A DNA stretch of 64,000 nucleotides from Tetragonia tetragonoides (taxonomy: Eukaryota > Streptophyta > Magnoliopsida > Caryophyllales > Aizoaceae), in the NCBI GenBank assembly GCA_038025085.1, contig CM076147.1, positions 9,706,001-9,770,000 on the forward strand, written 5' to 3'. The notes beneath the pieces were generated by a model. It ran no database searches. It had not been told where the DNA came from and worked only from the letters and a program-made list of their open reading frames with translations. Each line of letters begins with the position of its first letter. Within the stretch, counting starts at the first letter, position 1. Positions 37,334 to 47,333 of this stretch are shown piece after piece. The position numbers and the translations under genes were made by a program.

Positions 37334-40077
37334 TTACGTCGACCTCGCTAAACGATCCCAATGTGCTCTTCGCCTAACATACATTTGCTCCCAACCAGCG
37401 ACACTATCAGAACGGGAAGTAAACCACGCTGCGCATATCGGAGGAACAGGGAAATCTGAGGCTAAATCCAGACGGATATAATGCTCGTACGAATGACCTA
37501 AATGACACATAACAATTTCCCTACTTGGACGTGTAGCAGTCGAAGGTGCTTGCAACGGTAGCACTGTGTAACAAGAATATAACCCCCTTCCGCTGCCGTA
37601 TCCGAATAACATAATCGCTGCATTGAAGAGGTTGGCAATCGGGAACAAATCCTCAATTACTATCATCCAGTGATCATAGTTACACGCACCTCCGTCCCAC
37701 ATAATACGGCGGTAACCAGCGTCGACCCCTTCAACGTATAGGGTTTCGTACAATGCTCGGTTAGCTAAGAGTTCGTGTGCAATGCAAACTCTCGTCAATC
37801 GCCATTGCTCTTGGTCTCCGAAAACGTAGTCCGCAATGACACGGAAACCGCAATTACCATCCCCAAGCACATCGAGATATCCTTCAATGAAAGGTATGAT
37901 GATTCCCGGAATTTTGTTAACATGATAGAATTCAGTGATATCTATTCCGTGTCCAGCTGCAAGACAATATAATAAAAAGTCATTAATAGTACTTATCAAA
38001 AAGTAATTAACAACATTATGTACATGTTAATAAATTATGGGTTTTCATACCAGTACTCCGCACGACGTTACTCGATGAGGATGAGCTACGACCACGCCCG
38101 CGGCTCGAACTGGATGACCTAGGGCGACCACGACACCTCTGGGAGTACTCCCATGAACTAGGATCACGTCTGGTAGAGGAACTCCCTCTCGGTCGATCTC
38201 TAACTGTCGTGTTCGCTTCCGGCTCGACGTAACTCGCTTCCTCAGGATGAAGCTGCTCATTCATAAAGACAGATATGTTGCGCACAACTGCCGGGTCGCT
38301 TGAGTTAACCTCGTCGACCAGAGACTGAAAGTATCGATGCTCCTCAGATGGATGCTCAGTCATGTCAAGCGTAGCTATCTCCACTGCATCACTAATAACG
38401 AGTGTTCGCCAAAATTTGTGGACACTATTCAAGCTAATTGGAGTGCCCGTATCCGTGGCCATTTTCAACTCACACGCACACGGGATCTGATGAGTGGATC
38501 TCAATACACAACCGCAACGATCAAATACTTGGTGACTCAATTCTCTCATCCTGTTCAGCTCAGCCCATAATATTTGTAAGCAGTAATGGGAAACATACCC
38601 GGTCAGATAGTTCAATGGGAAACCCGAGTACATCACACTTCTTCGTCTTCTGCACTCTTCAAGTGTGTACTTGATCTCAGTTATTTGTGACTCGATTGAC
38701 TTGTTGACCTTGTTCCAAACATTATCCAAATCTCCAGTTGAGGAGTTCAACCACTGTTTTAGCGCAGCATGTGCACTCTCCACCCTGCAAGTCGTAGTGT
38801 TGCCAAGGTGTAGCACCTTATTCGTCCACGCAGCCACAAACATCTCTTTGTATCTCAGCTAGGTCTCCTCTACATAGGATATCACGTGAGGGTAACTCCT
38901 CCAACTATCCTTCATCTGACGCACTGCTCTATCGTACGCAGCTTCTGTGGAAGCTTCCATGATAATTTTCCACCTCCCGTTCTTGAACCTCTGCGCGACA
39001 AGCTTATCTTTTCCACAAAGTCTGTGCACTTTGTCTTCAACAACTTTGTTAATGTGCCATGTACAGAGCAAATGGGTACTCTCGGGAAATATCTCTCTAA
39101 TAGGTCTCATCAACCCTAGCTCACGATCGGTCACAATTGCTGTTGGGTGTACATCATTTCCAATAAGCATCCTCAACTTATCTAAGACCCACGCATAGCT
39201 TGCCTGAGTCTCATCCTTCATAATGGCATAAGCTATGAGGAAGTTCTTATTGCTTGGAGTCATCCCCACTATCTCAAGAAACGGCATCTTATACTTGTTT
39301 GTTTTGTACGTGGAATCTAAGCCAATCAACCAAGGAAAAGACCGAAGTAACTGAATTGATGTAGGGTGTGCCATGAACACGTGAGTTACCTCATTAGTAG
39401 CTCGGTCGGCTCTTGTCCAATGTACGTACTTATTCTCCACAGCTAAATGATGAAACTGACCAATGACATCTCTCTCTTCAAAATCAAGTTTCCTTATACG
39501 ATCTCTGTGGTTGTACACATGCCGTCTAGTTGCATTGTCCTCGGGAAATTTTTCCTGAATAGCGGCCAAGATAGCACATGGCTTTGTTTGTGCCGAAGTC
39601 ATGTCACGAACGAGTTTCTTTGACCCAGGACTAAGACCACTCATCTGACGATATCCCTCAGGAAACACAGCAAAGTCATGGTTGTGCGTACCCCTAATCC
39701 CAGGCAATGTGACAATCATCCAACTATTGGACCCATACACTTGCCGAGCTCTTAACTGGAACGTACATTTACAAGCCTTTGTTTTCGATTTCTTCCGAGC
39801 AGCAGTATCTAAGTCTCTTAATTCCCCTCTGTAGCGTTCACCTCGATTGCATTTTAACAATTTTACGCTTCCATTCTTCTTGTGTGAGGAAATTATCAAC
39901 TCAAACCCGATAGTAAGGGCAATTTGTTTTGCCCAATTAATTGCATCTGTATCACTATCAAATAACTCATCAGTGACGAAATGCGTACTGTAATCAACAC
40001 CATCACCACCGAACCGCTCCAAAGGAACCTAACGAAAACAACGAAAACAATGTTAGCTTAATCTTAAATTCAAACAA

Positions 40078-40094
40078 TATTAATAATAACAATA

Positions 40095-40171
<77 letters not shown>
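40078..40171. repeat. (AAT)n microsatellite, right side of the MULE
   Basis: AAT repeats on the plus strand (ATT on the strand of the transposase gene) lie inside the first intron of the transposase gene, next to the palindromic array. This mirrors 34985-35158. Confidence 0.95.
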
Positions 40172-40172
<1 letters not shown>

Positions 40173-40201
40173 TTTTTTTGCGTCTGTCGGTCGTCGATCT
40201 C

Positions 40202-40385
40202 GACTCACCCAAGGGTGAGTCGTCCGCCACCGGCGACCCACCCAAGGGTGAGTCGTCTGTTGATCTCGACTCGCCCTTGGGTGAGTCGCCTGTAGCAGAC
40301 GACTCAGCCTGGGGGAGTCGAGATCCACAGGCGACTCGCCCTTGGGTGGGTCGCCGTTCCTGGACGACTCACCCATGGGTAAGTC
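40202..40385. repeat. Right palindromic array: six units of about 33 bp
   Basis: Copies of the same palindrome as on the left (GACTCACCCAAGGGTGAGTC and variants) start at 40202, 40235, 40268, 40301, 40333 and 40366. One unit (40301) is short by a base, and several have lost perfect symmetry. Spacers include GATCTC and GCAGAC elements seen on the left. The array sits inside the first intron of the transposase gene. Confidence 0.95.
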
Positions 40386-40600
40386 GAAAATCTCAGACGA
40401 CCGTGCAAAAAAAATGCGCAAACAAAAAAAAAAATTTACCTCCGCCACCGTCGACGGCACTTCCCGGTCGCCGGCAGACATCCGCGGGTTGCTTGAGTGT
40501 TGATGAAGGTTGGGTATGAGAGTGGGTGGTAGAGTGGGAGAAAGAGAGGGAGAATTGGTGTGAGAGTTAGAGAGGGAGAGGATGAGTGAAAAATTAATAA

Positions 40601-40664
40601 AGGGCAAAATTGGAATTTTGGGGGGCGGTAGCTAGTAATTTAGGGGCGGCATTTAGTAACACCC
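40601..40664 (-). repeat. Right TIR of the MULE
   Basis: The reverse complement starts GGGTGTTACTAAATGCCGCC and aligns with the left end at 34291-34353. The flank ATAATATA follows at 40665-40672. Confidence 0.85.
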
Positions 40665-40672
40665 ATAATATA

Positions 40673-40914
40673 TCATTCATCTGTTACAATGTCATATTTA
40701 AGTTTTCCATTCTACATTTCGTTATTTGGGGTATTTTTGAGTGGCAAATGACAAAACAGCCCTGACCATGTGCATATTTTTCTACTTTTATGACAAGTAA
40801 ACAAGGGGCAATTAGATCTCCTTTTACGCCCAATTCATTTTACCTTAGTGAGTGTGTCAAAAGCAAACATAAGCATGTGCTCAAAAAAGCAAACATAAAA
40901 CATGATTATTAGAC
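40673..40914. other. No gene recognised
   Basis: AT-rich flank of the MULE. AAAGCAAACATAA occurs twice (40859 and 40887). Nothing else was seen. Confidence 0.5.
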
Positions 40915-40924
40915 CTAGCAAAAC

Positions 40925-41135
40925 AGGATCGTGGCTCAATGATAATATTATTGGGGTTAAGGGCTTTGCCAATGTTTGCCCAAAGGTTAGAGGTTCGAAA
41001 CTTGCTCGAAGCATTCCCCTTCCCCTTCTGGTCTGCCTCAGTGTGTGAGACTGTTGAGTGCTCTCGCGACTAATTCTCATACAATGGCTTAGGGTGGGTC
41101 TGTAAAGGTCGGTGCGGGCTTCCGGTTATAAGCCT
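40925..41135 (+). mobile_element. SINE-like element with Pol III boxes
   Basis: A candidate A box (GTGGCTCAATGATAA at 40931) is followed about 60 bp downstream by a clear B box (AGGTTCGAAAC at 40991), then a tail of about 130 bp (TGGTCTGCCTCAGTGTG). This is the layout of tRNA-derived plant SINEs. I could not define the ends or a target duplication, so the limits are approximate. Confidence 0.5.
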
Positions 41136-41261
41136 TGCCAAAATAGCTCCAAATCGATTGGCCCGATCCCAAAAGACCAACCCAAATTCCTTCCGACTCC
41201 AAAAATAGCTGGCCCGATTTGACCCAAATCCGAATAGACTCGATCCGAAATTTTTCTGTTA

Positions 41262-41870
41262 CTCATATGGACTCAAGGAAGCATGATACCCATATTGACA
41301 ACAAACCCGAATGTGACCCAAACTGATTTATCTGAACCGAATATTTCATGAACCGATTATGAACCAATCCAAATAGATCCGAATCGAAACAAACTTAAAT
41401 GACCCTTTTTTTTTGTTAGACCACAGGTTCACTCAAGCCCCTTGGGCCAAGATTAATCTTGCTCGCATTGGGTCGGCCCATGAAGGAGTAAATTGGTTCC
41501 ACTAAGTAGTTTTTTCATCCACAAGATTCGAACACTCGACATTGTTTAAGAGATAAGAGTGTCGAACTACTCACACCAACTACTTATTGATAACCTAAAT
41601 GACCATTTTGCCAAGTATAAATTGACTATAAGATGGAGGGACTACTTTCAAAATTTCTTATGAACTCAAGGAAGCATAATAACCATATGGACAACAAACC
41701 TCAATGAGACACCAACCAATTTAATTCTACCCGACCTGAACATTTTATGAAATGATCAACCCAATCCAACTAGATCCGAATCAAAACCAACCCAAATGAC
41801 CCATTTGTTCGATCTAAATTGATTATGGGATGGAGGCCGGAGGGGGTTACTTTTAAAATTTCTTATGACC
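41262..41870. repeat. Diverged tandem duplication of about 395 bp, with CCCGAA-type sequence
   Basis: GACTCAAGGAAGCATGATAC with CAACAAACCC at about 41268-41310 recurs at about 41664-41702. AAATGACC with TAAATTGA and GGATGGAGG at about 41597-41640 recurs at about 41792-41840. The sequence also has ACCCGAAT- and AATCCGAA-type motifs like those in the hAT elements upstream, so it may be a rearranged relative. The SINE at 41405-41595 is inserted in it. Confidence 0.6.
41405..41595 (-). mobile_element. SINE insertion on the minus strand
   Basis: On the minus strand it begins near TATCAATAAGTAGTTGGTGTG, has a B-box-like GTGTTCGAATCTTG about 60 bp in, and ends CTAACAAAAAAAA. The 9-bp duplication TAAATGACC flanks it (41396-41404 and 41596-41604). 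The length (191 bp), A-tail and TSD fit a tRNA-derived SINE. Confidence 0.75.
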
Positions 41871-41956
41871 TGAACACAGGGAGAGAGAGAGGGAGGACAA
41901 TGCCAAATTGGCAATGACAGAAAAATGTGGCGATTGTGACCAAAAGTCCGAAACAT

Positions 41957-41963
41957 TTATATA
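41957..41963 (+). promoter_or_regulatory. Likely TATA box of the RLCK gene
   Basis: TTATATA lies about 30 bp before a pyrimidine/CA-rich stretch (TCACTCTCAGACACACACAA), a typical plant start region. The leader to the start codon at 42675 would be about 680 bp and contains a GA repeat (42022-42034). Placement is inferred from spacing only. Confidence 0.45.
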
Positions 41964-42674
41964 CTGCCCTGAAACCACTTCAAGCTCACTCTCAGACACA
42001 CACAAGACACACATACAGAAGAGAGAGAGAGAGGGAAACGGCGATTAAATTGGGGCACCAAGTATGTAATCAAAATCTAACCTCTTGGAATTTTGGTATT
42101 TTGTTTTTGTGATTCCTTTCCATTATTGGCAAAACACAAACCAATTTGCTAAACCGCGTTTGGTTTTCCTTATTTTTCTTTTCTTAATTCGTAAGTTTAC
42201 CGTGATTGATGAAATCTTCATCCAATTTCATTCCACAATAATATTTAAAATCCTTAAATATTTCGATTTCAAAACCCCCACAAATTCCATTATTAAAAAA
42301 AAAAAAAAAAAATCCTCCCATTTTTCTGTGATGCATTTTTTCCTATATTTTTCTCAAATCCTCTTCTTCAAGACACCCAAATTATAGGAAAAACCAAATT
42401 TGTGGCCCAAATTAAGGAAAAGAAAAGAAAAAACAACCCAGAAATAGTTTTGAATTTCTTGTCTCTGTTTTATTTTATTTTTTCTTCATTTTTCCTATTT
42501 TTTTCTTCTTGTGGGGTTTCGTTTTTCCTTCCCCTTCAAGGGGGGAGAACACCGAAACAACCACCAACCCTGTAAATTCTCTCTCTGTTTCTCCAACAAT
42601 TTTGATTTTTCATTTCAATTCATTGATTTTTATCAATTTTAAATTTTGTTGAAATTGTTGGAAATCAGAAACAG

Positions 42675-45672
42675 ATGAGGTGCTTTTCTTGCATAAATTC
42701 TCCCAGAAGGCGTTTCGCCTTTGAAGATGAGGGGCTCTTTGATTCTTACTCTCCCACTAATTCTTGTTCTACAGGTTATTTCTTGTTCTTTTTTTGGTTT
42801 TGTTTATTTGTAAGTACTCATTGTTAATTACGTTGATCTTTGGTTTGTTTTTCATTGTTTTTGATTGATTATATTATTTAAGCAATTCTTGATGTTATTT
42901 CTTTACCATATTTCCCTTGCATGTTATTAATTCAACCAAACTTTAGTTTGCAAAGATTAATGGGAAATGGGGTTATTAGAAACTGATTTTGTGAAGGCAA
43001 TTTGTTTTTTTTTTTGGTTGTTGCACCCTAACAAAATGCCCTGTCATTTTCATTATGTGGGTTTTTGTACTTTTAGATAGAAATATTATGAAAAACAATT
43101 AAATTTTGATCTGAATATGTAACTGATGGAGTTAATTAATTTGTTATGTTGGTCAAGAATCATTGATTTTCTTCAAATTTTTTTTTTTTTTTTTGGTTGT
43201 TGCACCCTGACAATGTCTTGATATTTTTGGTTGAAGATGGAAGGAGTCAATCAAATGTTGAAGCTGCTGGTAAGGTTTTGTTCTTAAGAATTGTTGTTAC
43301 ATTCAAGTTTGTGCGTTCTGATTGTCAATTACATGGAACATATGTATTGTGCAGAGCATTCGAGGGACGCTTTGTGTTTGGATGATAAACAGAAGGTGGT
43401 TGATAAGATAAATGCAAATGCTGCTCGTACCTTTACTTTACGAGAACTTGCAGTTGCAACAAAGAACTTTAGGGAGTCTCATTTGATCGGGGAAGGTGGT
43501 TTCGGAAAGGTTTACAAGGGCCGTCTTGATGATGCACAGGTCAGTGTTTCCACCCCTTTCAATTCAACATAGAAGGTAGAATGTTTATGTGCTCATGAAG
43601 ATTAACCAGACTAACCCAATAATTCCTAATCCATACAAAGTGAAGCAATAGAAAGTAACCAGACTAACCCGATAAGTCAGGAACACACTGCTGATAGGGT
43701 ATAGTAGAATGCCTGGATAATGTCCTTATACTGATCATGAATTTAATCATTTTAATAACCTGTTTCTGTATCCTGTGCTGTAGTTCATCTCTGTACTTAT
43801 GCAAAGAAAATAATCATTTTCAGCTTTGGAAGGCGATGCTTAAAATAGTTTATCTCAATAGGACAAAGTATATTTTCTGATCCATAGAAACAAAAAAATT
43901 CATTTTCATTTGGCTAGTCTATGTGATTGATTGTGGCCTATGTGATGCATGGGAATGCGATAAATGTGTTGATGAATCCAAATCTTTAAGAGATGTAAAG
44001 TTTGTCATCTCTGGAAAAACGAATGTAACGCTTGTCTATCACGAAAGAACTGGTGATATCATTGAGACTTCAGAGGAGGAAAGTGAAAACATTTCCAGTG
44101 AATAAAGGACATTGTTTTGCCAATCTTGTGCAGGATATGTGATTTTCTCTTATAACTTGTCTCTCTCTTACTGAATTCCTCAAAGTTAGTTTGAGAGTAC
44201 TCTGCTATTGTTTTCTTCAGGAGATTCTCTGTCAGGGCAAGAACAAAGAGAAGGAAATTCTAGTTTGTGATTTCTACTTAGTTAGCTGACTTGTGAAATC
44301 TTTTATTCGCTCTCAAACCAGGTCATTGCTGCTAAACGGCTTAGTTTGGATGGCCTCCAAGGCAACCAAGAATTCATTATTGAGGTTTTGATGTTAAGCT
44401 TGCTGCATCATCCAAACCTGGTCACTTTGATTGGTTATTGTGCTGAAGGAGAGCAAAGAATACTGGTTTATGAGTACATGCCAAGGGGTAGCTTGTCAGA
44501 TCTTCTTTTCGGTAAATCTCTTTCTTTTGTTTTGGGTATATAATTGAAGTTTTTAGTGTATTTGTAACGTCATAGTCCATCTTTATCGCACAAATTAGCA
44601 TAGATTACAATCTTTCAACTGGTAATTTGGATGCCTTTGCTGTTCAGAGGACAATGATGCCCTAGACTGGAAGACGCGAGTAAAAATTGCTGCTGGTGCT
44701 GCACGAGGCCTGGAGTATCTCCATTGTGTAGCAAAGCCACCTGTAATCTATCGTGATCTGAAATCTGCCAATATATTATTGGACAATGAATTCAATCCAA
44801 AGCTTTCGGATTTTGGATTAGCAAAGCTCGGTCCTGTTGGTGACAATACTCACGTGTCAACGAGGGTGATGGGAACATATGGATACTGTGCACCGGAGTA
44901 TGCTATGAGTGGAAAGCTGACATTAAAATCAGACGTATTTAGCTTTGGGGTCGTCTTGTTGGAAATTATTACTGGGAAGAAGGCATATGACATTACAAAA
45001 AGGCATGGAACGCATAGCCTGGTTGCTTGGGTAAGACCTCAACTAGTCAGTTACTCATTGGCTTATGAATTGATTTTCTGCAGATGTTTATGTCACTTTC
45101 TGCATTGGTTTTCCGAGTAACACTTATTTCTTTAAACCTTTGTTGTATTATGTTGCCAAATATGGTTGCTTTGAAATCAATACATAATACCATCATCCTT
45201 GCAATTCAAGTATGCAATTGTTGGGCACGTGCAACATAATATTTATAGCCAATTCACATAGTATGTTCGTATTTGTGTCGGACTGTTTTCATTCTAGGAA
45301 GCAATATATGAATCTACCCCCAACCCTTAATGTTTATCTTCTACCTGTACTTAGTTTCCTCAACACCTTTCTTCCCTGATCTTGCAGTCTCATCCCTACT
45401 TGAAAGATAAGAAAAAGTACATTGAGCTGGTGGATCCTCGACTTCGTGGGCGGTTCCCTCCCCGCTCTGCACGACACATGATTCATGTTACTGCCATGTG
45501 TTTGAACGATGAACCAGGGAAACGGCCTCCTATTAGTGAAATCGTGGAGGCACTTGAATTCTTGGCCTCAGAATCTCATTCCCCCAATGCAATAACAGCT
45601 CATACCCCTAAAGGTTCTAGTCCCTTGGCTTTAAAGCAGCGTAACCCTTTTTCCCCAAGGCAGTACAAGTAG
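42675..45672 (+). CDS. Receptor-like cytoplasmic kinase, subfamily VII (PBS1-like)
   Basis: Six exons: 42675-42774, 43237-43269, 43355-43539, 44322-44511, 44648-45030 and 45388-45672. Every junction is GT-AG with matching phase, and the total is 1176 nt (391 aa, stop TAG). It is a cytoplasmic Ser/Thr kinase of the family that relays signals from receptor kinases at the plasma membrane. Visible motifs are the glycine loop [11 protein letters not shown] (90-100), the catalytic Lys in VIAAK (111), [12 protein letters not shown] (204-215, catalytic Asp 206), DFG (224-226) and the activation-loop/P+1 region [20 protein letters not shown]. The N-terminus [10 protein letters not shown] keeps the paired cysteines expected to be S-acylated but has Arg where Gly2 normally allows myristoylation. 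All catalytic residues are present, so the gene looks functional. Assignment below subfamily VII is not possible from sequence alone. Confidence 0.93.
43923..44105 (+). other. Protein-like ORF inside an intron of the RLCK gene
   Basis: This 60-codon ORF lies wholly in intron 3. It has a Cys-rich start ([12 protein letters not shown]) and an acidic end ([12 protein letters not shown]). Its composition looks more coding-like than the AT-rich intron around it. It has no clear splice sites joining it in frame to the kinase exons. It may be a captured gene fragment or chance. Confidence 0.25.
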
Positions 45673-46254
45673 AAGCTATTGCGGCCATTATTCAAGAAGA
45701 GGATGTCAAATGCCTTGACGTTTAATTTGTATAATGATATCAACTTTTGTTAAAGAAATATGATATCAACTTTTTTTTTTTTTTTTTTTTTCTCCTACCC
45801 AATAGAGGAAAACGAACATTGAGATCTTGATGTATATGATAACATATAGGAGACTCATACTCGTTCTAGTATTCATTTACATCCTTATATGGTTGCATCA
45901 AAATGATGAAATAGCATAGGCAAGTAAGTTTTGATTGCTGAAGCCCATTTCTTTTCCAGAAAAAAATTAAGCGAAAGCGCCACGATTATATAATCACAAA
46001 AACTCGTATGAGGACTGCCACTTGCCCACTTATACAAAATACTTTATGGTGAAGTATTTGCTCATCATTAAGAGTTCTCAGCTCTCTATTCTCAATTGAC
46101 AAAAACCCAATAAAGATTGCATTTTTATTCATATCATTGAACAACCATGTTTTAAATCTCATCAATTATACATATAGTATAAACTTTAATTCAATGCATT
46201 GCAAGATGCCACTTCTCCTTTCAGTAAATCTGCAACCAATTTCATTAACAATGT
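45673..46254 (+). other. 3' UTR and downstream region of the RLCK gene
   Basis: Non-coding. It has a T-run of about 22 bp at 45771-45791, and the transcript end is probably within the first 200 bp after the stop codon. No other gene is seen up to the MITE at 46265. Confidence 0.5.
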
Positions 46255-46264
46255 GTTTTGATTG

Positions 46265-47323
46265 GAGATAACACCATTTTTGAGGACTAAACTCTTGTGT
46301 TCTTTGGCCTTTAAGGATTAAACTTTTTTTGTTTGGCTTTTAAGGATTATGTTATAACTTTCGTTACATCAAAGAGATGGAAGAGTATTTTTAATGACGT
46401 GGCGAGATATTGAGGAAGAAACAAATCCCACCTCACTCTCTCTCCTCAACCATCAGTCCATCACCCTCTCTTTCTCACTCCTCTAAACCTCAACTATTTC
46501 TCTCTCCTCTGACAACTCCAACCTCTCCACCCTTATCACCACCGTCACCTCCCTCAACCCGCTCTCATTCTCTCACTGATCCCCCCTCCCACTCTCTCAC
46601 CTCAACCTCAAGCTCTCCTCTAAACCCCCAAAAAGCCAAAACCAATCTCCCTGACCTTGAGCTTTTCCCTGATTAAATCCAACCAAGAATTTTTATTTTT
46701 TTTTGTCCTATCAAATTGGGCACAAAATATATCAATTTAGCTACAAACTATTTTGGGGGATTTCATTAAAATAGAGGGGGATATTCCAGATTGTTTCTAC
46801 TTTGTGAAGGGGGAAATCTTGAGATGGAGCGATGGTTTTTCGTTTTTTTTTTTTTTTTTTGGTAAACAGATAAAGAGCGATGAAATGTTGAGATGACATG
46901 AGATGAGAACGGGAGATGGAGGACGGTGGTATGGTTGAATTTCTTCATGAAAAATCCTTCGTTTCTCTTATTTTTGGATTAATTTGGGGCTGAGTTTGAG
47001 AACTATTCATTTTAACCTTTTAAATTGAGCACAAATAAAAGCAAAAAATCAATTGAGTTCATACCAAGAAGATGAATTTTATGGTCTAGTTGCAGACTTG
47101 CAGGTCAGTCCATGGTGAAGGCGTTGTTTAGGGAGAAGAGATGAAAGAAAAAGAAAACGAGATGAGATTATTTATTATCTCGCCAATATATTGCCAAAAT
47201 CTCAAGCTCAGTCTATTTCAGTAACAGAATTCTTAACAGAGTTCTTAAAGGCCAAACAAAAAAAGTTTAGTCCTTAAAGGCCAAAGAACATAAGAGTTTA
47301 GTCCTTAAAAGTGGTGTTATCTC
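46265..47323. mobile_element. MULE-type MITE (1059 bp) with long TIRs
   Basis: The ends are inverted copies over about 90-100 bp. Both start GAGATAACACCA and share GGACTAAACTCTT, GTTCTTTGGCCTTTAAGGA and TAAACTTTTTTTGTTTGG. A perfect 10-bp duplication GTTTTGATTG flanks it (46255-46264 and 47324-47333). The long TIR plus a 9-10 bp duplication indicate a Mutator-type non-autonomous element. The interior is pyrimidine-rich with no transposase. Its TIR is unrelated to that of the MULE at 34291. Confidence 0.9.
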
Positions 47324-47333
47324 GTTTTGATTG

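Larger units (their letters stand above)
37334..40481 (-). pseudogene. MULE transposase fused to OTU-type cysteine protease domain
   Basis: The minus-strand model joins 40481-40440, 40028-38051 and 37956-37334. The total of 2643 nt is a multiple of three (881 codons). The first junction is phase 0 (GCG GAG then GTAAAT; TTCGTTAG acceptor). The last intron (37957-38050) is phase 1 and ends TTGTCTTGCAG. In order, the protein has a short MSAGDREVPSTVAE exon, a FAR1/WRKY-GCM1-type zinc region (CKCTF, THNHDF), the MULE transposase core (IGLDSTYKTNKYKMPFLEIV; IVTDRELGLM; LLCTWHINK), a SWIM-like finger near residue 519 (CGCVLRSTHQIPCACEL, with C where H is usual), an S/R-rich linker, and an OTU domain with GDGNCGFRVIADYV (Cys about 709) and YEHYIRLD (His about 832). 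One in-frame TAG (38859-38861, codon 404, probably from TGG) interrupts it. OTU enzymes cleave ubiquitin-like conjugates; activity here is inferred from motifs only. Confidence 0.85.
34291..40664. mobile_element. Two-gene Mutator-like element with PMD gene and transposase-OTU gene
   Basis: The element is 6374 bp with imperfect TIRs of about 62 bp and an 8-9 bp target duplication. Two genes converge from the two ends: a PMD gene on the plus strand (last codon 37105) and a MULE transposase joined by splicing to an OTU cysteine protease domain on the minus strand (last codon 37334). Just inside each TIR lies a short coding exon (start codons at 34494 and 40481, both beginning MS). Then comes a region with 33-bp palindromic units and an (ATT)n tract, and then the main exons. 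MuDR of maize has the same convergent layout with mudrA and mudrB. Three premature stops in otherwise open exons suggest a recently inactivated copy. Flanks are unrelated AT-rich DNA. Confidence 0.88.

Noticed and set aside
38045..38260. Separate small ORF opposite or alongside the S/R-rich linker of the transposase
   Set aside because: It is an alternate frame of the linker region and shows no domain.
40990..41001. A tRNA gene
   Set aside because: Only A- and B-box-like motifs are present and no cloverleaf can be drawn. A tRNA-derived SINE explains it better.
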